The position numbers and the translations under genes are program-made. The notes under the pieces were generated by a model. The model was not told where the DNA came from. It did not search any database and saw only the letters and a program-made list of their open reading frames with translations. This document shows positions 17,555-25,405 of a stretch of DNA of 64,000 nucleotides, one piece after another. How positions within the stretch are numbered: position 1 is the stretch's first letter; every line of letters starts with the position of its first letter. This DNA comes from Rubripirellula tenax (GTDB taxonomy: Bacteria; Planctomycetota; Planctomycetia; Pirellulales; Pirellulaceae), in contig NZ_SJPW01000006.1 in assembly GCF_007860125.1 (NCBI RefSeq), positions 63,525 to 127,524 of the forward strand. The letters are read 5' to 3'.

Positions 17555-20193
17555 GCTAGCACCAGTTTTTGCCGACGTTTGCGATATCCGATGACGACCA
17601 AACCTCCCATCGCAAGTGCGGCCACCGCAGACGGTTCCGGAACGGCCGTCACGACGCTGAACAATCGGACGTCGTTGTTGCCGTCGCCGACACCATAAGC
17701 AACCTTCAAGTCGAACCCGCCGAACGTGCCCACGGTGTCCAGGTTATTCAAACCGTTGAACATCCCCGTTCCGCTGATCGGATCACTGACGAACAAGAAA
17801 TCGAATACCATCCCATCGGCCAAAGTAAAACCGTTGACAAGTGAAACATTCAGTCCACCACCCAACGTCAACCTATCGAACGTCAGCGTGTCAAACTCGC
17901 CCGGGTTCGTGCCACCCAATTCGATGTCCAGCATCGCCGTGCTGCCCAAGTCGAACTCACCATCGCCATTGAAATACAAAATTCCTACGCTGAACCCGGG
18001 GCTGATCGTGCCGTCCAAGTGAACCGGAACCGTGGACGAAAATACCGTCCCGTTGCCAACCAATTGAGAATCCGAAGCGAACGTTGCCTCATTGCCGGTG
18101 CTGACCGATTGATAAAAGTAAACTGTTCCTGCGGTCGTGCCGCTTACGTCACCCAAGGTCACCTTCTGATTGCTGAAGGTGTGATCCTGGTCGATGTAGA
18201 GCGTGGACGAATTGTCGATACCAATGTCACCCGCAATCGTCGTGCCGCCCATGACCGTGACGTAACCCGACGGTTCGGAAAGTGTCATCCCGCCGGTCAC
18301 TGACACCGCGTCGAGGGCCCCATACGAGTAGGCCAAACTGTTGCCGTTCAATGTGCCACCCGAAATCGTACCGCCCGCCAAGGTCCATCCAGGGCCGGGG
18401 CTAAACGTGCTGCCGACGTTGGTTTGAGTCCCTGAGATGTAAACCTTGCCACCCGAAGCGACGTTGATGGTGCCCAAGTTTGCGGTATCGAATGTGCCGC
18501 CGAGTGAAAGCGACGACGTGCCGTCGGTCGACAATACACCGCCGCTGTTGGACCACGCCCCGCTCATCGTCAGTGATGACCCCAGTGTTGACGACATCGT
18601 GCCACCGACGTTGGTCGTATTTCCCGAGCCAACGTCAAGGATGGCTCCGTTGGAAGCCGTAACCGTTCCGCGATTGGTAAACGTTCCGCCGCCAAAGTCG
18701 TACAGTCCCGAATTGGTCGACAAAGTAGCTTCGATCAGTCCCTCGTTGATCAGCTCGCCACCTTGAAGATAAAAACCGGCTGCGTTGGCACGTACCGTCG
18801 AACCGCTGTCGATCGTCACCATGGAACCGGTTAGCAAATAGACGACGCCGCTGGTTGTGCCGCCCGCATCGCCAAGAGTCATCGTTTGACTGCTCAAACT
18901 AAATGCTTGATCGACATAGATCGTCGAATTGTTTTCGACAGCAATGTCACCGGCCACTGTCGTGCCGCCAGACAGCGTGACGTAACCCGACGGTTCGGAA
19001 AGTGTTATCCCACCGGTCACTGACACCGCGTCGAGCACGCCGGACGCGTAAGCCAAATCGTTGCCCGTCAGCGTGCCACCCGAAATCGTACCGCCCGCCA
19101 ACGTCCACCCGGCACCGGGACTAAACGTGCTGCCGACGTTGTTTTGAGCCCCGGTGATGTAAACGTTACCGCCCGTTGCCCGGTTGATCGTTCCCAGATT
19201 CGCGGTGTCGAATGTGCCGCCGAGTGAAAGCGACGACGTGCCGTCGGTCGACAATACACCGCCGCTGTTGGACCACGCCCCGCTCATCGTCAGCGATGAC
19301 CCCAGTGTTGACGACATCGTGCCACCGACGTTGGTCGTATTTCCCGAGCCAACGTCAAGGATGGCTCCGTTGGAAGCCGTAACCGTTCCGCGATTGGTAA
19401 ACGTTCCGCCGCCAAAGTCGTACAGTCCCGAATTGGTCGACAAAGTAGCTTCGATCAGTCCCTCGTTGATCAGCTCGCCACCTTGAAGATAAAAACCGGC
19501 TGCGTTGGCACGTACCGTCGAACCGCTGTCGATCGTCACCATGGAACCGGTTAGCAAATAGACGACGCCGCTGGTTGTGCCACCCGCATCGCCTAGAGTC
19601 ATCGTTTGACTGTTCAAACTAAATGTTTGGTCGACATAGATCGTTGAAGTATTTTCGACAGCGATGTCACCGGCAACCGTTGTTCCGCCGGCGAACGTGA
19701 CGTAACCCGACGGTTCGGAAAGTGTTATCCCACCGGTCACTGACACCGCATCGAGCGCGCCGTAAACGTAAGCCAGATCGTTGCCCGTTAGCGTGCCACC
19801 CGAAAGCGTACCGCCCGCTAATTCGTAACGGCCGGCGAGGACTTGTAGCGCGCCGTTAAGGGACAGAATTCCTGACGTGTGGCGAAAAGTGGCCGCACCG
19901 GCATTCAAAGTCAGATCGTTGATCGACCGATTGTCATCCAACGTTACCGTGTAAGTACCCGATTGGCTGACCAGTACGTTTTCCGCAGCGTTATCAGGAA
20001 CAACGCCCGTGCTCCATTTCGTCGCATCCGACCACGTTCCCGTCGTCGGGAACGCCCACGTCGTTTGAGCCGACGCAGGATTACCAAACCAAGCAACTGA
20101 AGTTCCCAATCCCAACAATGCCGCGGCCAGTCGCATACGGCGACGCTTTCCATTGCCCGACAACCCAAAACCAACGCAAGTTAAACGCTTCAT
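17551..20193 (-). CDS. PEP-CTERM surface protein with beta-strand tandem repeats
   Basis: A protein of 880 residues. The N-terminus has a basic extended signal peptide ending in ASAQTTW. The body is a Gly/Thr/Ser-rich beta-solenoid like autotransporter-associated strand repeats. It has two near-complete 240-residue units and a partial third, each containing LDAVSVTGG(I/M)TLSEPSGYVT. The C-terminus is VPEPSAVAALAMGGLVVIGY followed by RKRRQK, a PEP-CTERM tail (VPEP, membrane helix, basic cluster) recognised by exosortase. The protein is therefore expected to be exported, processed and placed on the surface or in matrix. The coding repeats are almost identical at DNA level (see the repeat entry). 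It is translationally coupled to the TPR gene downstream and divergent from the DUF4347 gene. Confidence 0.88.
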   Translation of the reverse strand: MKRLTCVGFGLSGNGKRRRMRLAAALLGLGTSVAWFGNPASAQTTWAFPTTGTWSDATKWSTGVVPDNAAENVLVSQSGTYTVTLDDNRSINDLTLNAGAATFRHTSGILSLNGALQVLAGRYELAGGTLSGGTLTGNDLAYVYGALDAVSVTGGITLSEPSGYVTFAGGTTVAGDIAVENTSTIYVDQTFSLNSQTMTLGDAGGTTSGVVYLLTGSMVTIDSGSTVRANAAGFYLQGGELINEGLIEATLSTNSGLYDFGGGTFTNRGTVTASNGAILDVGSGNTTNVGGTMSSTLGSSLTMSGAWSNSGGVLSTDGTSSLSLGGTFDTANLGTINRATGGNVYITGAQNNVGSTFSPGAGWTLAGGTISGGTLTGNDLAYASGVLDAVSVTGGITLSEPSGYVTLSGGTTVAGDIAVENNSTIYVDQAFSLSSQTMTLGDAGGTTSGVVYLLTGSMVTIDSGSTVRANAAGFYLQGGELINEGLIEATLSTNSGLYDFGGGTFTNRGTVTASNGAILDVGSGNTTNVGGTMSSTLGSSLTMSGAWSNSGGVLSTDGTSSLSLGGTFDTANLGTINVASGGKVYISGTQTNVGSTFSPGPGWTLAGGTISGGTLNGNSLAYSYGALDAVSVTGGMTLSEPSGYVTVMGGTTIAGDIGIDNSSTLYIDQDHTFSNQKVTLGDVSGTTAGTVYFYQSVSTGNEATFASDSQLVGNGTVFSSTVPVHLDGTISPGFSVGILYFNGDGEFDLGSTAMLDIELGGTNPGEFDTLTFDRLTLGGGLNVSLVNGFTLADGMVFDFLFVSDPISGTGMFNGLNNLDTVGTFGGFDLKVAYGVGDGNNDVRLFSVVTAVPEPSAVAALAMGGLVVIGYRKRRQKLVLA
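18240..19830. repeat. 720-bp tandem repeat inside the PEP-CTERM gene
   Basis: Bases 18,488-18,861 and 19,208-19,581 match at every position I compared except one (18,573 t versus 19,293 c). The flanks keep the same 720-base register with more differences, and 18,240-18,480 aligns with a third, more diverged copy. The period equals 240 codons, so the frame is kept. The near identity of the core, against diverged flanks, points to recent duplication or gene conversion. Confidence 0.9.
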
Positions 20194-20460
20194 GATGAAT
20201 CCACGCTCACTGACTTGGCAGCGACAATCGGATACTGTCGTCCCGGCCTGTTCAGACTGCCCAAACTGTCACGTGGGGGGTTCGAGGGCGTCAATGGTAC
20301 CGCCCTCGAAATTCGTAAAGATTTTTTTGATCCGCATCGCCCCCAACGGAACGCGGCGTCTTCGGTAGAAGGCTTGGCGGCAGCAAACCCGGGCCGTTTG
20401 AGTTACCATCGGGGGGCTAGACCAAAGCCTCCCAAGGTACCGCAAAGCTCGTTAACCACC

Positions 20461-23400
20461 ATGATTCGCACCCCACACCGTCGTTCGTCCGCTCCTTGGT
20501 CAATTTTGGAACTTGAAAAGCGGTTGATGTTGGCCGCGGATGCGGGCGTCGCCGTCGCTTCGCCGGCCCCTTTTGCCGAGTCCGTTACCCGGGCCGACTG
20601 CACTTCGATCGTCTTCATTGATACATCGGTGGACGACTTGGAAAGTCTGGTCGGTGGAGTGGTCGACGGCGCCGAAGTGGTTTTGATCCAGAGCGATGAA
20701 AGTGGCATCGACCAAATCACTCGCGAACTTGCCCGACGCCGCGGCATCACTTCGGTTCACTTGGTCACCCACGGTCAAGCCGGTCGTCTGCAAATCGGCA
20801 ACGACATCTTGGACCATGGCTCGGTCGAACAGTTTCAATCGCAGCTCAGCAGCTGGGCCACTGCGATGAACAACGGCGCCGACTTTTTGATCTACGGCTG
20901 CGAAGTCGGCCGAGGCGAACGGGGGTCGCAATTGATGCGCGCCATCGGACGCATGACAGGCACCGATGTTGCCGCTTCGACGAACTTCACCGGCAACACC
21001 AATGCTAACTCGGATTGGCTTCTCGAAAAGCAGTTCGGTCACGTTGATGCCGCGACCGCGTTCTCATCGTTGGCGCGAGATTCGTACAAAGGACTTCTGC
21101 CGATCACGATCCGCGCTGCCGGCGTGACGGGCGAAGAAAACATGCAACTGCGAATTGATGGCAGCGTTGTCGCAACTTGGAACGGGATCGGCGGCGATGC
21201 TTACGGCGGCCAATTCAACGACTTTAGTTATTCAGCCGACGGGATCTCTGCGGACCGCATCAGCATCGCGTTCACCAACGACCTGTACGATGACGCCGCG
21301 GGAATCGACCGCAATCTTCGCGTCGACTACATCACCGTCGACGGACAAATTTTTCAAACCGAATCGCCCGCGGTGTTTTCAACTGGCACCTGGAAACCGA
21401 ACGATGGAATCGTGCCCGGTTTCCGCGAGTCCGAATATCTGCACACCGACGGCACATTCCAGTTTTCCGATCCAGGCAATCCAGGTGGCGGCACCGTCGT
21501 CGCGATCACCGCCAGCGGTGACACCGGCGCCGAAGCGATGACGTTGCAGATCGACGGCGCCGATGTGCGAACTTGGAACGCCACCGCAACGGATGCCGTC
21601 TACACGTTCGTAGCGGCTGGAACCGTCGATGCGGATTCGATACGAATCTCGTTTGACAACGACGTCTACGATCCGGCGAACGGAATCGATCGCAATTTGA
21701 ATGTCGACCAGATCTCACTTGATGGCGTTGTTTATCAGACCGAAGCGCCGACGACGTACTCGACGGGCACTTGGTTGCCCGCGGACGGCATCACCCCCGG
21801 TTTCCGGCAATCCGAAACGCTTCACTCCAACGGGTACTTTCAATTCGATGGCGAACCCATCGCTACGAATCCGGGCACCATCGGTCTGGCGGTAACGCAA
21901 GTGACGGTCGACGAAAACGGGGGAACCGCACAGATCGCGCTCACACGAACCGGCGGCAGTGACGGCGTTGCGACCGCGTTCTATCAAACGGTCGGCATCG
22001 AAGCGACCGACGGTGTCGACTTCGTCGGCAACGCATCGGGCACCGTCGTCTTTGCCGACGGACAGACCACGGCCACCGCGACGATCGCCTTGATCGACGA
22101 CAACTTGATTGAACCCATCGAAACATTTAGCGTCTCGTTGTACCGCGTCGATGGCGCTGAATTGGGTGTGCCCCGAACGGCCATCGTCACCATCGTCGAC
22201 GACGAAACGGGCACCGGGCTGGTTGGACATTGGCGGTTGAACGAAACGGCGATCGGGCAAACTGTCGCGGACAGTTCGGGCAACGGCAATTCAGGCGTCC
22301 ACCGAAACATCGCGTCACCGGACGGCCCCACCACCGACGCGCCCAACACCGACACCGCGAATCCGCGCAGCCTGAATTTTGACGGCGTCAACGACTTTGT
22401 CTCGGTCAACCCCAACCCGTCACTGAACCTAAGCAGCGGCTCGTTCACTCAATCCGTGTGGATCAAGTCGGAAATCATTGACTCGGCATTCCACGGAATC
22501 ATGGGTTACCAATCGGGCGCCGCCGCCAATCGTTACCCGGGAATTTGGGTCTACCAACAAACCAAGATTCACGCCGGGTTCGGCGACGGAACGAATTGGA
22601 ATTCATTCGTAACGGGCGACGTGTTGGTACCTGGGAAATGGAACCACGTGGCAACCACATTTGATGGCACGACTTACAAAGCGTTCGTCAACGGCGCCGA
22701 AGTGTATTCATCGAACCAGTTTGCCGGTCGCGCGCCAACGTCACTCGATCGCATGGATATCGGACGTGTGGACAATTACTTCCAAGGCAGCATCGATGAC
22801 GCTCGCGTCTACAACCGTGCCCTCACCGCATCCGAAGTCTCGGTGTTGATCGACGGCGCCGACTTGCCCGTACCCGACGTGCAAGGCCAATTGATCGCCC
22901 AGTCGCTTGTCAGCGGTTTCGACACACCCATCGCCGTCGACTGGTTGCCCGATGGTCGCATGTTGGTTGCCGAGCAAGATGGCTTGGTTCGTATCGTCAA
23001 TGCGAACGGCACCATCGCGTCGACGCCGCTGTTGGACATTCGCAACATCGTCAACAGCGGGACCAAGGACCGCGGCATGCTGGGCTTTGCGGTCCATCCC
23101 GACTTCGCCAACAACCCGTACATCTATGTGTCGTACACCTACGACCCGCCCGAAGTGATCGGCCAATCCGGTCTGGGGGGCGTCGACGGCAACGGGGCGC
23201 GAGTGGCAAGGATCTCTCGCTACACCGTCAACGCGGCGGGCACCTTCGCGAACCCGAATAGCGGCGTCGTCTTGGTTGGCGAAAACAGCACTTACGCCAA
23301 CATCGGTACTCCCAACAAACGCCCCGACTTGGGCGATCCGCATTCGTGCTTTGATGCCAGCGGCAACCCGATCGACGATTGCATCCCCAGCGACGAAACC

Positions 23401-24141
23401 AGTCACACGATCGGCGACTTGGAATTTGGTCCCGACGGAATGCTTTACGCGACCACGGGTGACGGAGGCTCGTTTGGGCGTGCTGATCCGGTCAACTTGC
23501 GATCGCTTGATCTGGACAGCCTGGCCGGCAAACTGCTCCGCATTGACCCAATCACCGGCGACGGGCTGCCCGACAATCCGTTCTTCGACGGCGACGTGAC
23601 TTCCAACGCCTCGAAGGTCTACGCATACGGACTTCGCAATGGCTTTCGATTCGCCATCGATCAAACGTCGGGCGAATTTTATGTCGGCGATGTCGGGTGG
23701 ACCCAGTGGGAAGAAATCAACACCGGCCGCGGCGCAAATTTCGGTTGGCCCGCGTTCGAAGGCGGCGGCAACGGCACCAGCTTGCAGACCAGCAGGTATC
23801 GAGATCTGCCGCAGGTCCAGGCCTATTACGCCACCAATCCCGTCGTCACGGCGCCGGTTTGGGCGAGACTGCATTCCAGTGGAGCTCGGGCGATTGTGAT
23901 GGGCGACTTCGCAACCAGTTCGGTCTATGGCGAATACCAGGACACGTTGCTGTTCACGGACATCGGCGACCAGGTCATTCGCGCCGCACGGTTCGATGCC
24001 AACGGATCCCTTTTGGACGTCGAAGTCGCATCGGCCGCGCTTGGTTTCTTGGTCGACATGCAAATGGCCAACGACGGCTTCATGTATTACGTCGACATCG
24101 CCAGCGGATCCGTCGGCCGACTCGAATTCCAAACGGTGTAG
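20461..24141 (+). CDS. DUF4347 / CBM-like / Calx-beta / LamG / PQQ sugar-dehydrogenase-like surface protein
   Basis: A protein of 1,226 residues from ATG 20,461; the open frame extends upstream but that part looks non-coding. A LEPR-XLL-like element (LELEKRLMLAAD, 17-27) marks the N-terminus. A DUF4347 domain (about 48-185) contains HLVTHGQAG with H104 and DFLIYGC with C147. Two similar carbohydrate-binding-like modules follow (about 215-320 and 345-440; LRIDGSVVATWN and LQIDGADVRTWN), resembling calcium-dependent CBM36/60-type domains. Then come Calx-beta (about 476-582), LamG (about 586-800) and a soluble aldose/glucose dehydrogenase-type propeller (about 817-1226), with GFDTPIAVDWLPDG, GMLGFAVHPDFANN, IGDLEFGPDGMLYATTGDGG and RIDPITGDG. 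The last domain usually binds PQQ. The parts suggest a surface protein that binds and oxidises sugars. Confidence 0.85.
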   Translation: MIRTPHRRSSAPWSILELEKRLMLAADAGVAVASPAPFAESVTRADCTSIVFIDTSVDDLESLVGGVVDGAEVVLIQSDESGIDQITRELARRRGITSVHLVTHGQAGRLQIGNDILDHGSVEQFQSQLSSWATAMNNGADFLIYGCEVGRGERGSQLMRAIGRMTGTDVAASTNFTGNTNANSDWLLEKQFGHVDAATAFSSLARDSYKGLLPITIRAAGVTGEENMQLRIDGSVVATWNGIGGDAYGGQFNDFSYSADGISADRISIAFTNDLYDDAAGIDRNLRVDYITVDGQIFQTESPAVFSTGTWKPNDGIVPGFRESEYLHTDGTFQFSDPGNPGGGTVVAITASGDTGAEAMTLQIDGADVRTWNATATDAVYTFVAAGTVDADSIRISFDNDVYDPANGIDRNLNVDQISLDGVVYQTEAPTTYSTGTWLPADGITPGFRQSETLHSNGYFQFDGEPIATNPGTIGLAVTQVTVDENGGTAQIALTRTGGSDGVATAFYQTVGIEATDGVDFVGNASGTVVFADGQTTATATIALIDDNLIEPIETFSVSLYRVDGAELGVPRTAIVTIVDDETGTGLVGHWRLNETAIGQTVADSSGNGNSGVHRNIASPDGPTTDAPNTDTANPRSLNFDGVNDFVSVNPNPSLNLSSGSFTQSVWIKSEIIDSAFHGIMGYQSGAAANRYPGIWVYQQTKIHAGFGDGTNWNSFVTGDVLVPGKWNHVATTFDGTTYKAFVNGAEVYSSNQFAGRAPTSLDRMDIGRVDNYFQGSIDDARVYNRALTASEVSVLIDGADLPVPDVQGQLIAQSLVSGFDTPIAVDWLPDGRMLVAEQDGLVRIVNANGTIASTPLLDIRNIVNSGTKDRGMLGFAVHPDFANNPYIYVSYTYDPPEVIGQSGLGGVDGNGARVARISRYTVNAAGTFANPNSGVVLVGENSTYANIGTPNKRPDLGDPHSCFDASGNPIDDCIPSDETSHTIGDLEFGPDGMLYATTGDGGSFGRADPVNLRSLDLDSLAGKLLRIDPITGDGLPDNPFFDGDVTSNASKVYAYGLRNGFRFAIDQTSGEFYVGDVGWTQWEEINTGRGANFGWPAFEGGGNGTSLQTSRYRDLPQVQAYYATNPVVTAPVWARLHSSGARAIVMGDFATSSVYGEYQDTLLFTDIGDQVIRAARFDANGSLLDVEVASAALGFLVDMQMANDGFMYYVDIASGSVGRLEFQTV

Positions 24142-24617
24142 CGTCCCGGCTAACCGGAAAGAAATCTCGCCTTGTGGCGGCCAACCCCGCTACAAGACGC
24201 TCCTGCAGGACTCGCATCGACCAAGCTCACCATTCAGAAACGTACTGAGCTGCGTTTCGCATCGCGGGCACTGCGTTGGCGGACCGACTTCCGAGTCCGT
24301 GTCAACGACGAACAGTAGTACGCGTTGACGCCCGGCAACGCATTCAACGGGGCAATGATCTCCTATCCCGCACGGTGGACGTCTCCGTTCGCATCGAGCA
24401 GTCGATCGCGTGCTCAAAATTCGTATTCACCGTAGGCAAGCAAGAGGAGATACAGCGAAGAATGAAGTGAACGCCAATCCGCGTTTGATTCTGCGAGTCG
24501 ACCTTAAAAACCGACACTCTCTGGAGATACCTCTCCGACGCAATCCAAGCATCCGATCGGATTGCTGCCCAGGATGTCGCGAAGCATCACCGGTCCGATG
24601 ATCACCGGAGAACTCTC
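24142..24617. other. 476-base gap between convergent genes
   Basis: No strong gene. The only protein-like piece is the zinc-ribbon frame on the minus strand at 24,190-24,417, listed separately. I saw no convincing terminator hairpin. Confidence 0.5.
24190..24417 (-). CDS. possible zinc-ribbon mini-protein or gene remnant
   Basis: A frame of 75 codons whose last 30 residues read QCPRCETQLSTFLNGELG then RCESC, a credible CxxC-x14-CxxC zinc ribbon that closes with the stop. The upstream half (RPPCGIGDHCPVECV) is cysteine- and arginine-rich and less convincing. It could be a real small protein, the 3' remnant of a larger decayed gene, or chance. No start signal is apparent. Confidence 0.3.
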   Translation of the reverse strand: MSTRSTARCERRRPPCGIGDHCPVECVAGRQRVLLFVVDTDSEVGPPTQCPRCETQLSTFLNGELGRCESCRSVL

Positions 24618-25346
24618 TCATCCAACTGGCTGATGCAAATCGACACGGCCCGCTTGCGAACGAACCCTCATCCTGCGTTCGTAGCCAATCAAAGAGGCCG
24701 CAAATACGATCCAAATGATCGCAGTGGTGGGTTCCGGCACCGCCGGGCCTGCACCTGTCAAATCGATTCGATAGTTTGCGTTGTCCAGCAGAGGCTGCGG
24801 GTTGGTCCAAGAAGTAAGTGGACTGTTGCCACCGGGCCCCAAGGGGCCGATGACTTCTCCATTCGTCGACGCCGAAAATAGATCGGTGAAAATCGATCCA
24901 AGCAAACTTTGGGGAACGGACTCAAATCGAGTTACCGCTAGAAAAAACAGTCCGGCTGGAGCGGTGACGGATCCCTGGCTGATCGTAGCGTTTGGGCTAC
25001 CACCGATCGTGGTCGCGCTGGCAGCAACCCCAAGTCCATTCTCATCGAAAAGATACAACCATGAATCCAGTAGATCTGTCGCTGGAAAATTATCGGTCGA
25101 CGCCGAGAACATACTCGGATTGGTGATCGATAAAGCGAATATATCCACACCGCTTGGATCGTTGTCCGGAAGGGTACCGACAATCGACGTCAGGGACGAG
25201 CCAAAGGTGATGTTTGCAGTCGCCAATGTGTCACCGGCATCCCCCACTTCGGTCCAAGTCGACATCAGCGTGCCACCGTTGGCATGACTACATGCCATGA
25301 GCAACGTGCAGGCCATCGCACCGATGTATCGGAAGTCGCTTCTCAT
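24618..25346 (-). CDS. PEP-CTERM sorting-domain protein
   Basis: A protein of 242 residues. The N-terminal signal peptide (MRSDFRYIGAMACTLLMACS then HANG) is followed by a beta-rich body containing DPSGVDIFALSI and FDENGLGVAA. This resembles the pre-peptidase-C/DVUA-type domains of planctomycete PEP-CTERM proteins; the family is not certain. The C-terminus has VPEPTTAIIWIVFAASLIGY then ERRMRVR, a standard PEP-CTERM tail, followed by about 12 further residues. It is expected to be exported and processed by exosortase, like the protein at 17,551-20,193. It lies 60 bases downstream of the giant gene's stop on the same strand, so read-through co-expression is possible. Confidence 0.82.
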   Translation of the reverse strand: MRSDFRYIGAMACTLLMACSHANGGTLMSTWTEVGDAGDTLATANITFGSSLTSIVGTLPDNDPSGVDIFALSITNPSMFSASTDNFPATDLLDSWLYLFDENGLGVAASATTIGGSPNATISQGSVTAPAGLFFLAVTRFESVPQSLLGSIFTDLFSASTNGEVIGPLGPGGNSPLTSWTNPQPLLDNANYRIDLTGAGPAVPEPTTAIIWIVFAASLIGYERRMRVRSQAGRVDLHQPVG

Positions 25347-25405
25347 ATCTTTGCCTTTATTTCATTGTTGATCTGCTGGTTCGATTGTAGTTGCTCCCTC
25401 ATCCG

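Noticed and set aside
18240-19830. Possible CRISPR-like spaced repeats
   Set aside because: The repeat period is 720 bases, coding and continuous; it is a protein repeat.
22741-24132. A 463-codon frame on the minus strand opposite the sugar-dehydrogenase domain
   Set aside because: The plus strand has clear domain motifs across the same bases; the antisense frame is a product of codon bias.
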